Below are positions 11,411 through 22,919 of a DNA stretch of 64,000 nucleotides, in pieces (positions within the stretch are counted from its first letter, which is position 1; each line of letters opens with the position of its first letter). The stretch comes from Margaritispora aquatica (Eukaryota > Ascomycota > Leotiomycetes > Helotiales > Discinellaceae): positions 164,080-228,079 of the forward strand of contig VJWN01000036.1 of the NCBI GenBank assembly GCA_007644065.1, written 5' to 3'. The notes under the pieces are model-generated. The model was not told where the DNA came from, made no database searches, and saw only the letters and a program-made list of their open reading frames with translations. The translations under genes and the position numbers were made by a program.

Positions 11411-12675
11411 ATGGCGTCTCCAAGAACACCCAGGCACAGTCGCCATACCTCCAACATCGATCTCTCGTTTGCAACACCTCTCTCATACAACGACCCTAGC
11501 AGTCCAAGGCGGCATTCCAAAGCGTCAATAAACACACCTACTACGCCATCACATAGCCATAGGAGGAGCATTAGCAGAACAGATTTCATGGACGCAAATG
11601 TGTTTAGCAGTGGTGGGGTTGTGCCAGTTGGCAACGGACTTGGGAATCTGGCGGATGAATTGGCCGGTGAATGGGGTGATGAGGAGGACGAAGATGAGGA
11701 TGGAGAGCCGGATATGAACTTCCAGGAAGTGGGCGGTGAGGAAGGCGGGCGCGGAGCAGAGGACGAGGAGGAAGACGATGCAGAGAGAGGATTGCAGAGG
11801 GATAGTGGTGTGGATGTTGCGTCGAGTCCTGTACAGCCACCTTCGAAACCTGCGAATTTGACACCGCCGGCGCTGAATATAGGGAGGGGACACAGGAGAC
11901 AACATAGCGAGTATGATGGCAGTGATTATGGGGGTGATTCGGATCTGGATTCGCCTGGTATGCCACATGGGCTCGTTGCGCGGATAGATATGGTGGAGAG
12001 TTTGGCGAGGAGGGGGACTGAGAATAATGGAACTGAGAGGGATGGTGTTGTATTAAGGGTCATTGAGGGGCTGAAGGATTTAGGGGGGCAGTCGGGGGTG
12101 GAAGGTGGTGCTACTAGGTTTGTTTTCCGATTCGGCTGCTTTGGACGAATGGTGAATTGATGATATACAGACTCGCAACAGCACATACGGCACTCTCGAC
12201 GCATCTCCTCCACCAAACCCGCCTCCTCCAATCCCTCGCGTACCCTCTATTCTCGCCCCTCTCCCTTCCACCCGACGAAGAAGACATAGACGAGCTCCTC
12301 CCAATGCTCGTCACTATCGCAGAAACAATGCCTCGCCCCAGCGCCGTAGCATTCAACTCGCTGACGCAACTACACACACTCACCGCGGACTTGGTACAAA
12401 CTCTCAACTACCTCTCCGACACTTTACACATGACGCGCCAGACGACGACGACAGCAACAAGGAGGCTACGCAGTGCAAGGGAGCTGGTGGCTGAGATGCG
12501 CAAAGAAGAGGAGGAGAGGGAAGAGGGCGAGGCCTGGTTGGAGAGCAATAATTGGGGCGAGAGGTTAAAGGGCAGGGAATGTGCGAGGGTTTGTGGTGAT
12601 GTGGTGGGTGGGTTTGAGGAGGTGTGTGAGGGGTGGAGGAAGAGGCTTGTTGCTCAGGCAGAGGCTGTTTCTTGA
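11411..12675 (+). CDS. Unknown acidic/coiled-coil protein, 403 residues
   Basis: Two exons (11411-12117, 12171-12675) join to 1212 nt. The donor is GTTTGT and the acceptor TACAG. The N-terminal 60 residues are basic and Ser/Thr/Pro-rich (SPRTPRHSRHTS, SSPRRHSKAS), with several potential proline-directed or basophilic kinase sites. Residues about 85-135 are strongly acidic (GDEEDEDEDGEPD, AEDEEEDDAE). After the intron the C-terminal half is helical with leucine heptads (TLTADLVQTLNYLSD) and Glu/Arg-rich segments. It could be a cytoskeletal or spindle-associated protein by composition, but I recognise no domain. The frame is supported by the clean splice junction that joins GATR to LATAHT. Confidence 0.75.
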
Positions 12676-13968
12676 ATACTTCCATGTGAAGTCAGGTTTA
12701 ACTCGAATCTACAGTCTCTCTGGGTTCACAATAAAGGCATGGCAGATGTGGAGAAGAGAAGAGAGCGGAACCTGAGAACAATGGACGAGACAGCTAGCAA
12801 GTCAGCACTCAAAGGAAGCAGACGAGACGAGACGAGACGAGAGCATGACCACCAAACGAGCCATGCTCACCTTGGCGTACACCGCCAGAAATCAATGGAT
12901 ATAATGCGACTGAACGACATTACTGGACTGATTGACAGGTATTGCATGGCATGGCGTTGGGTAGACGGAAGGGATGTTTGTGTATGTATGTATGTACCTA
13001 TGCGTGTGAGTGTGAGTGTACCTAGACACATGGTAGAACTCAAGCCCTGGCCCTGATCCTGTCTTTGGTATACTGATAGTAGACACGGATGAATGAATAT
13101 TATAGATGGGCTATTTGACACTGCTACTGCTGTTTGGGATCTTCTCTGCTGCTTGTTCTGGTTCTGGTCCGTGGGCAAATGATTGGGAGTATGTTGATAT
13201 GTACTGTTCCATGTTACTGTCTCATTGGAGTATAGATGGCGGATTGAAGGTTCATCTCACCTCATCCATACAAAGGAACGGCTGGGATTTTGAGGTATAG
13301 TTGCCCTGCCCTTCTTGACCTGATCTCTCCTTACCTCATTCGCGATCTGATATAGCAGGTAGACCGTGTGCATGTTTTCTTTAACCCCATCTTGTATAAA
13401 GCTACGTAGCCTCTAACCCCAGCCAGCCTGCCAGCCTGACTTCTCGTTCCTCCTAGTGTCTTAGTGGACGTCTTTGATTATAATAATCACTATTTCCTCG
13501 CTTGCTTGCTTGCTTGCTTTCGTTTGCCTGTCTGTTAATTGTGCGAGCCTTGTTCCTAACCCATTAGAATCAAGATCCAGCGATCTATTTTCTAGAAAGA
13601 CACAGGCGACTTTGGAATCAGCTCCAGTACAGAATACTCTATACAGTACGATTCGAAACTCGCTTTCACACTTGTATCTACGGACTTTTAAGTAGAAAAG
13701 GAGGCTTTCAGAAGGGATATAGAGGAGATTAGTCATAAAGCTGCGTCGTTCGAATGAAAGAACGATGTTCACGCACTGCCAACTAGAACTATTGGGGTCA
13801 CAAATGAGGACGTATTATGTTCATATGGTATTGGCATATTGTCTTCTATTCTGCTATTCTGCGATTTCCCGCACGCATTGCTGCGTGCCCTCCCTTGACA
13901 TACTCCAACCTATGCCAAATAGCTCAAGTAAACATACCCACCTCGAATCAATCAGAGACTTCGCGAAC
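12676..13968. other. Spacer with short repeats
   Basis: I see no supported gene. A GAGAC-type pentamer repeat lies around 12820-12842. The 64-codon ORF at 13106-13300 begins with a hydrophobic stretch but has nothing else to support it. Confidence 0.35.
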
Positions 13969-14785
13969 TTATTCGGCAGCCCGGTGCTCCGGCGAAGTGA
14001 TTAAATGGCGCAGCATTCCTTCCCCGGAAGCATTGAAAGAGATATTGTAAGTGCGGGCTATGTGGTCACGGATAGCTGGAAAAACTAGATCTGGTTCTAA
14101 ACAGACATTTTGAGACCTAATTGGGGTAGGGGATGTGCTAAGCGATCGGGATAACTCTTGCTGTGGGGCTCTCCTGACTGGGGATATCCAAGATTCTGGC
14201 GTCGCAAGCGACATTTCGTCACGTCTCACCTTCTTGGTCTGTCGCTGACCAGGCGTGAAAGGGATAGGTCTTACTACATCATCTGCCATGGGCCCTACAA
14301 AACCCGTGTCAGTATCTCTCCCGGCGGTCTATGTGCTTTAGGACCATCACCTTCACCGGCTATATTCTGATCAGGTGTGACTTTGTTCATGTCCCCATTT
14401 GTGATCTCCGTTGCGTTCCGCTTACGGTGTGTGCTCGGTGACGGCGTCATAGGGTAGAATGCACGTATGCCTTTGCTTGCCGTGGTAGGAGGTTGACCCA
14501 CAGAGACAACGTCGATCTTATGGAATGCTTTCGCCTCCGCCTCATGTACCTGCCAGAGAAAGAAAGAACATCTCTCTTTGGGTATTTTCTTGGCGCAACG
14601 CCAGACTATGAGAATCAGTAAGGCTTGAGCAAGACTAGGATAAAGGACTTACCTATCTCCCCAGAGTGTAGGTTGTTTTTGCGCGAGGGGAACTCCTTCC
14701 TGAGGTCTCCGTGATCGCAGTACCAGTTCCCATCGTTATAGCGCCCTTTCTTGAAGCGAGAGAAGTGGGATACATCGTTGGCCAT
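13969..14785 (-). CDS. GRF-type zinc-finger protein
   Basis: Exon 1 is 14785-14653. Exon 2 starts at 14605, and exon 3 is 14294-13969. The N-terminal part carries a GRF zinc-finger pattern: WYCDHGDLRKEF, then HSGEI, then WRCAKKIPKERCSFFLW, giving candidate ligands C-x-H...C...C followed by the FFLW block typical of this fold. GRF fingers bind single-stranded DNA in topoisomerase III, NEIL3 and APE2, and also occur in small fungal proteins. The rest is Pro/Thr/basic and disordered. The donor of intron 2 is uncertain. GTAAGC (exon 2 ending 14426, 212 residues) and GTGAAG (ending 14357, 236 residues) both keep frame, and the acceptor at 14295 has a TACTGAC branch site. No partner gene is nearby. 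Confidence 0.7.
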
Positions 14786-15081
14786 GTTCAAATAAAGTGC
14801 GAAGTTAGTCCCTCTTATCCACTAAACTACCTAATAATTGTGGGTGAGACAGCTTTCTGTTTCGATGGATATGAATAGCACAACGAGAATCTGGAGAAAA
14901 CGAGGTGGGGATGGACGCGACAGACGACGCGCTTTATGGCGATCTCACGCCTACCTTACTCATCACCTACCTTAGTCTTGTGGCACCTTGCCGTTACAAA
15001 TCGCATGCGTCTTAAGGTGGCTGAGTCAGACATTACTTAACCTTCTCTTGCACCAGGAGCTGTTTCTTCTACTATCTACTA

Positions 15082-15178
<97 letters not shown>

Positions 15179-15895
15179 ATCTACTGTCCACTGTCCACTA
15201 AATCCTGCTTGCTATTTCTAATTTGATACTTATGTATGTCACGTGCTTGCATAGGTGGTCGGCTACTTGTGTGCCACGCCTCAAACTTAGTCGTCTCTCT
15301 TCCATTTCTCCTTGCCCGCACCCAAGGTTGTTAATCAGTGTTATAAAGAAAGGGACACTCTCAAGATTAGAAGTCTTTCTAAATTCGGTTGAGTATTTAT
15401 ACTAGCTGTTTTGTATGCTATTGCTATTGATATCAAGCTGTATGATATGCTCTTCTGCTTTCTTGGTCTCTCTTTTAACTCCATCCATCTATCCAACGAC
15501 CAAGTGTACTTTTCTAATCCCAAACTCCCTCAAGACTCCATAAGTATATGTATACACATTGTTTCCCAACCCCCATGCATCCATCCATGCCTGTTACGCC
15601 AAATTCCTATCCCATGAGCTGCAGATCCATCCATAGATCCAAATACAGCTCAATACATCATAAACCAACAGGGAAAATATCCCAATATCCTCAAAATTCC
15701 CACATAACTGCTTGACCGTCCACTCCACAAATTCAAGGGTATATGCCACACCTATGACTTCAAATTCAAATTCATATTCAAAATCAACTCCAAACTCCAT
15801 CCCAGATCTAGATCAAACTACAATAATCTTCAATTATAAAGTTAGTAAGACACTCTCACACCCGTATTCAGATAGGATCTCACTCACCTCCACCT
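14786..15895. other. Spacer holding a 7-bp minisatellite
   Basis: No gene is seen. The main feature is the CTACTGT array at 15069-15199, annotated separately. Confidence 0.4.
15069..15199 (+). repeat. 7-bp tandem array (CTACTGT)n
   Basis: About 18 head-to-tail copies of CTACTGT, nearly perfect in the middle, with CTACTAT variants at the left edge and CTACTAT and CCACTGT variants at the right edge. The edge-biased variation fits slippage or unequal exchange acting on the centre. Confidence 0.97.
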
Positions 15896-18123
15896 TCATC
15901 TCGAGATCCTCTTCCCCATCGCAACCTCGCTCATGCCAATGTCCACTTTCGATGTAGTGGGAGGCGCAACAGCTTCATCCTCGCCGTTAATAGGCTTAAT
16001 ATCGCCGTCGCTACGAGCAGGAGTCACCACTGGCTCCTCTTCTATCTTAGTAGCTGGTTCCCTCTCACTCACATGCTTCTCGCCCTCCTTATCACCCCAA
16101 TGAACGGTTTGGAATCTAAGCAGGACAGGCGGTTTCGTCATATCGATCCATTCGCTCGAGCCCGACTTTTGCTCGCTCTGGTCACTGGAAGACGAGCCGA
16201 CACGGCGCGTAGGCGGATGATCCTCCTGGATAGCCTCAGCAATGGGTTCTAACTTACTCCTATTGGCCAGTGAGCTGAATGAGAAAAATTTGAAATGTCC
16301 TCCCTGCCTAGTTGCGGTATTTGGTTCAGATCTGGGCGTCTTGATGGACGACTTCCACGCCTCCCCACGAAGAGGCTGATCATCGCGATCATGAATGCCA
16401 TCGCCTCTACCGCATCCTCGCCTATTATCAATCAATTCCTCTCTTGTAAGGGACTTCCTTTTCCTCTCGGAGCCTGCACAATCAACTGTGCGTTGTTCAT
16501 TGGCCTTAGACACATCCGGGAAACACTGTCTATGATACTGCCTGCTCCTGGCCTTCTCCTCCTCGATTCGCTCGGCTTTCTCATCAGCACTTTCGATCTT
16601 CTTGTGCTTGAACCCTACCACACTTATCAGGGATTCAAGGTTCGGCGGGCTCCGGATGGGAGGTGCTTGTATGGGTGCGGGAGGAGTAGCACCGCCTGGA
16701 ATCCATAATGTCCCTATGTGGGCGAGGCCTGAGCCGGACTCACTGAGACTCACTCCCAGTGGCGGTGGGAGTCGAGGGCCGGCAGCTTCTGGTAGGGATC
16801 TACGGCGAAGCAGGAAGGGGAGTTTGGTGAGAATACTTTGTCGCCTCTGCTCCCTGTCAGGTGACTCTCGGTTGGATGAGTCGTACTCGGCTAATTTGGA
16901 GTTAGCGATTCCTAAAAAGGGGCTAGAAGACCAAATTGCTCTAGCCCCTACAAAAACTGAGACTGACCTTGGGCATGCTTCATAATAAGAGCTACTTGCG
17001 CGGCGGTTGTAGCATTGAGCAACTCCTGTAACTGTCTCGCGCTATGGATTCTCCATTGTCTCTGTTCCCAAGTTCCTTTGCCTCGAAGGCTGGGCGCGAG
17101 GTGCTCCTTGTTGGCCCACGGCGTGACTTCTAGGAGCTTCGGGTCAATCTCTGGTGGGTTTTGGTCTTTAGTGCGTAGTGAGCTGGAAATGGAGGTGATG
17201 GACCTTCTGATGGCCTTGTGCGGGATGGATATAATGGAGAGCTTCCTCTTTATGCGAGCGGCTTCTGTGTCGATTTTGGAGATGATGGATTTCCTAATCC
17301 TGCTGGAGCGGGAAGAGCTGGAAGGCTTTCTCTCCTCGAGTGCTGTTCCTACGTTATCTCGTGAGAAGCTGATTTCGGGAGTTCTGGCAAGCCGAGTCCC
17401 GGAGAATGGGTTAAATTTCCTCTTCTCTTTCTTTGCGACAGCTACATTAGTCTTCCCGAGGGCGCCGGTCATCTCGCACTTTGGACCGTCATTGTCATCA
17501 GATACTCGAATATTCTCAGTGAACTTGGAAACACGGCCAGAATATGGTTTTGGCTCCGACTTTGACTTTGGCTTCGGCTCCAGTGTATCTGTCAATCTAA
17601 CGGATGTGTACGGGCGAACACGACGCTTGGCACCCTTGGAATTGGTGCGTTGCGTCAGGCTTCGAGGCCATTTCGTGAAATTATTGATGATGAGATCGCT
17701 CTCAGGAGGGGGCGATGCCAGAAACGGATAATCAGGACGAAGTTCCGTCTTGAATGGAGGTGATGGGCATGTTGCCCGTGCAATTACAGCAAGCTCGTCA
17801 CCAGCAGCGGTGATAGCAGTAGCTTGATCTTGCACGCTGGTTGTGGCGAGTGGAGATATACTTGCGCTTTGCTCATGCTCATGCACATGAACGTCGTTGC
17901 CGGAGATTGAGGGTGAGAGGGAGGAAGCACATGAATAATACCGTGTCTGGGAAGTCCGATTCGAAGTAAAGCTTTGCACACGTCGGAGTGGGATCTCATC
18001 CGTGAGGGCCCTGTTGCGCTCGCCACGTCGGTAGCTGGCTGTCGCAGGTCCGGGACCGTCCATTCGCTCTGGTTCCTCATACTCTGAAGTCATTGTCAAC
18101 ACGATTGCTGCGTATGTGTTCAT
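15896..18123 (-). CDS. Unknown Ser/Lys/Arg-rich protein, 716 residues
   Basis: Two exons (18123-16968, 16890-15896) join to 2151 nt. The donor is GTCAGT and the acceptor TTAG. The protein is hydrophilic with basic Ser-rich clusters (SSSSRSSRIRKSIISKI, residues about 275-295, and KAIRRSITSISSSLR) and Lys/Pro repeats (EPKPKSKSEPKP). A helical segment before the intron reads RQLQELLNATTAAQVALIMKHA. The C-terminal half has a charged EKAERIEEEKARSRQ helix and an acidic/Pro tail. No signal peptide or membrane segment is seen. Internal phosphosites are likely. I recognise no domain. An alternative start is MTSEYEEPE at 18093, ten codons downstream. The antisense ORF at 17015-17731 is a shadow. Confidence 0.75.
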
Positions 18124-21100
18124 AATGGGCTACATCGAGGAAAAAGTGTAAGGGGAGGGAAGATGTGCTGAGATAAGTTGGCCGAGTGGTGTGATAGTAA
18201 GCATATATGAGCTCGGAAGCAATGGGAGGCAACATGGTGGATCTTCCTGTTCTGCTGAATCTCAAGGTGGTGATATCACCTTTGCTACCGAAGAACAACG
18301 ACCTCTTGTCCACAGCGATGCCCTACTGGTTTAGGTTGGTTCAAGACATTGAAGTTGTTCTGCTAGGAACACTTGTCTATTTCCATTGGTCGAATGGAAG
18401 ATAGTTGAGCAAAGCATCGCGACGGCTCTATGGTACTCCCAACTGATCGAGTTTAGTGGCAGTTGTGTCTGCGGATGACGAGTATAGGGCTGAAGAGTTG
18501 TTCGCGCCATCTAGACTACTCGTCGTAACCGAAGTAGACCCACAAATAACCATCTTCAACGAGGAGAAATATATGGAGTTGATAAATTCGTAAGCAAATT
18601 TTCATTCGCATTTCAGGTTCTAATCTTCTCATTGACTCTGACTTTTCATACTGGGCTCACACAGAACATTCTCAGCAGCCAAGACTGTGAGAGAAAACGT
18701 GGGAGCTGCAGGTGGTGGATCGCATCTAAGGCAGGCTTGCCGAATTGGTATCTCCACTTAGCGGAAAGTACACTTTTAGTTCAGTACAGAGGATACGTTT
18801 CAGATATCACGGCAACTAAAATGGTTCAGATTTTCTCGGAACGAGGTTATCCTCAATGTGCGAACTGTTCGGCACAGTCGGCTAGCACTCAATTGGGTAC
18901 TATCGAGGTTGCGCTTGAGCAGACTCTTCTTTTGTAGTTGCCTTCCTTGATATATCGGCTTATATTATGTAGGTTTCTGTTATTTTGTAGTGGTAGACTT
19001 GGTCCTATTGCCGTTTTGTGTGGGTGACTGATACGAAGTGACCCCAGATCGAAAACAAATGATCTTGATTCGTTAGACCTGTGCAACTAGTCGTGCAGGA
19101 CGTGTATGTGAACGATTCGACATGTTGATTCATTTGAATTGATATTTGGTTGATTTTGGACATGTTCATACTGCTGCTGCCGTGATGCTCAGCCATCACT
19201 GCAATCAACCGGATCGTGAATCGAATTGCCTTATGTGTTTCTGCTTGTATGGGTGCTGTACCATCTGTTGTCGTAAATGTTGTTATGAGTTGGGATTAGA
19301 GATTTGACAGAAAGACTACCAGAATAATAGTCATTGCGTTTGAGACAAAAGCCCATCTTTCCTAACTTGCTATTCGTTGCTTCCAGTTCCTCATCAAGTA
19401 CTAGTCCCATGTACGTATGTAAAAGCAAGCTCGTTCACAAAACTTGGCGATGACGAGCTGGAATGATCTATGGTGCGCTTCTAGTTCTAGAATATTGAGG
19501 ACCATATTTTTGCTATATCCCCATGGCCATTTCAAGTGACTCATACCATTGTTCGTTGATAGATACACCGAAACCTACATATACAAGCAAGGTACCTATC
19601 CAAAAGCAAATATCACAACCACTGCAACCACTGGGTCTAACTACATCAAGAGCGTCGATGTGCAACAAAACATCGACAGTGCTACCACCAACACCAATCC
19701 GCACAACCACTTAAGTATCTACTTACAAAGGCTAAACTGGTAGGCTAAAGGAGGGGAATACCCCCCTGCGTCGACTTGCAACAAAAGTGAGAAATGTAGG
19801 TAGAGCACGCCATGGGTACTCAACGTGAGATTTAGACAAAAGAATCTAGAATCTGGAATCTCGGCTATGACATACAGGAGATAATATTCAATGGTTATGC
19901 ATCAGATTGGGAGGTGAAGTTAGAACATCAGCAGCTGTCTAAAGATAGATGGCGATTGTTTATTACCACAATATAGAAACCGATGCTGAGTTTATTAGAA
20001 GTTATAGGCGGTAGCAGTGACTTTCTATATTGCAGTTGATGTAGAACGAGATCTTTGAGAAATCTAGGATTGGAGAATTGTTGTCACGTCAACAGGTGGT
20101 CAAGCGAGTGTTAGAGTGAGTGCAAGGTCTATCGAAAGTAACCAATCAGCGGATTTTGATGTGATTTGTATGCATAGCGATAATCAATTACTTGGTTGTA
20201 TCGCCTCCATACTTTATCAACCAGAGAAATGATTACACAGTTTTTCTATTCCTCTTCAGTCGACAGTCAGGTGATTATATCACCTGATCGATTCACGAAT
20301 TCCAAATTTAGAACATATGAGGCTCAAGATGCAACTAAAATCTTTAGTCCAAAATGTCAAACAATGACTAAAGATAAGCAGCCAAGCTTCTTTTAAAAAA
20401 AAATACCCCACTGGTCGATTTCGGCTAACCCCTTATTTGTTTCCCGAAGCAAGGCAAGAAGCCGAGTGAGACATCGTTTTGGATCGACTGGTCGTAAGGA
20501 GTGCAATAATTCATGCATCTCCGGGTAACAATCTGAAATGGCGTATCTCTCTTGTGCTGAATACTGGGATGGTGAAATTCATTCGTTGTTTCTTCAGGAG
20601 AGAGTTGGGCGGTATCGATTCGTTGACAAGGATGGGTGGTGTTGAGCTGAAAGGTTGGTAAGTTGTTCGAAGTATGGTAAATCGATGCTTTCTATTGATT
20701 CACGCCGCCTTTGAGGTTTGGGAATGATGCATGTTTGCGCTTTCACTCATTTCCATTCGATCTTCGAACCCTCTCGCCTTCTGATGCATGTCTAGGTCGT
20801 CTCCCGTAAGGGTACTCCTTACTCTCTGTTGGATTGAAGACATGGCCATTGAATCGCCCACATTTTCTCAAACATATACCAGCTCTGCTAGTTTTCATTG
20901 GATTGACTTGATTGTCTCTGGTGTTTCTTTCTCATTACTGCAATTCAAAGCTGTCTTCGGTTGCGAACAGACCTTTCCTATCAAGAATGACGAGATTCAG
21001 GCTGCTGAGCTTGGGGCACTTAGTGATCAAAGGTACCTTATTAGGGCTGTGGTGCTGACCGCATGTGGGCTGGAGCTTTGTGGAGTTTCGTCAGAATCTC

Positions 21101-22919
21101 ATGATGGCTGATGCAAGACCTTTCTCGCCTCTCGCTGTTTTGGTTTAGAATCCTGCTCACTATGCAGGTCCCAAGCTCGAATGGTAGTTATCCCTGGACA
21201 ATGCATATGAGTTTAATCGAATCTGGATGCTCTCACCAAGAAAAAGGGGACTTGAAGAACAACACAAGTAACATCAAAATCATGCATTGAATGCGCCAGC
21301 GCACGCGGGACGCAGGTACAATCTCATTTGAAGAAGCTTCATGGTGGATGGTTGGACATTTTTCTCCTCGTCCACACGCGAAAGATCAGGATGCACTAGA
21401 AGCACTTGACAAGCGAGTTGAGTGTGAGAGTTTTGAATACAAGGCGGCGATGAGAAAGAGTGGGCGTCTAGACATGATTTCTGGAACAGGACAAGATCAA
21501 CTGGCAGAAAATACGACGAATGCTCCGTCAACGAATAGATGAATAGACGAGCAATAATGGTTGTCAAGGCGGCATCAAGCCATGGCAAATATACATACAG
21601 GGCATCTGTTAAGAAAAGTCATTCCTCATCTCTCTCGGATAAAAGAAGACACGGAGATACCTACCAAGACGTTTACGGAGGCAGTATTTCTACTGGCACC
21701 GAGATCACCTCACCTCACAACATTACACTACTCGGCCAAGCCGTTCGTTCCCCTTCTCTCCTCGCCAACAACTGCACCTGCACATGAGTAGGCCGTCTTA
21801 CTATCCACTCACCTACCATAAACGGCGACTATCTCAGAGACACTAACTCAGATAGGCGAGGTTCGATGTTTAAATCTTGGAACTGGGATCGAATTGTATT
21901 GGTATCGGACGATTCCCTTAAGACCTGTTGCTATTATATCGTATATCTTTAATCAACCAAAACCGCGGCTTTACCCATCCCAAATGTATCTATGAAGAAT
22001 CTATCCTCCTTGACACACGATCAATCCATGCGACTCTCACCTCAAGTTCTGCCGGCTTGCTAGGTAGTACGGACTCTTAATTTCGAGGTTAGCAACTTGA
22101 CCAGGTTCCCAGCTCAGCTCTAGTCGGTCAACTTTCCTTCTGCGCTGCCCACCTTGGAAGTAGACACTTACCGGTCCGCGAACTATGCCGAGTGAAGTTG
22201 ACTACTTGAAATGAAAATCAAATCATCTCTCCACATCTTCGACAAGAGCATTTCGTTACCTGACCAAGGAAACTATCTCGGTGGTGCGTTTGTCTCGGCC
22301 CGCTACGATATTGCATCCTAGCACTTTTTTGCATTCATGTCTTGACAGCAGCAATCACAAATCTGATCGAGATTATATGCCTCAATAAGTGCATAATCTG
22401 ACATTGAGAATAGTAGTCGAGGTCATCTGGTAGCGTTTCTTGTTCCGTCATTGAGCAATTGGTACGTTGCCTGGTTGGAGAGGTGATGGGATACCCGTAC
22501 TGATCGTCTCCACAAGCTCCCGGACATTTTTGCAGACGACCTCGAACGTCAAGCCCCTCCACTTCTACTCCTGTTTGGCATTGTTGATTTTGGTATGTGT
22601 CTTGATTGTATTGCTGGCATATGGAGAAACTGACGGCTCGATCCCTAGAAACACATTCACTCTTCTTATACTCACTCGCATGCTATGCACTGAACAAATC
22701 ACCATCTCGGCACCCACCACTACCACATCGTGGCAATTCTTTTTGAGCCGTTTCGATATATATAATAAGTTGGACGACAGGACAGCTGCTAGCAGGATAT
22801 AGGTGGATCGGGAGGGTGGATGTTGAGGAGAAGATTTCACCAGGAAGACTCAAGGAGTTGCTTTAAGCAGGCACCAGTCCTGCCTTGGCCTCTACCGAAC
22901 ACTAGGCCTCTACTTTGCT
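18124..22919. other. 4.8-kb gene-poor spacer
   Basis: Only short, mutually overlapping ORFs up to about 110 codons are present, without motifs or splice-linked extensions. I see no tRNA, rRNA or transposon open frame. A lineage-specific small gene or non-coding RNA cannot be excluded. The right end is the promoter of the PHD-finger gene. Confidence 0.45.

Noticed and set aside
13106..13300. 64-codon ORF with signal-peptide-like start
   Set aside because: Very short, Trp/Ser-rich by chance, with no leader, intron or family support.
15069..15199. CRISPR-like array
   Set aside because: Units are 7 bp with no spacers. This is a eukaryotic minisatellite.
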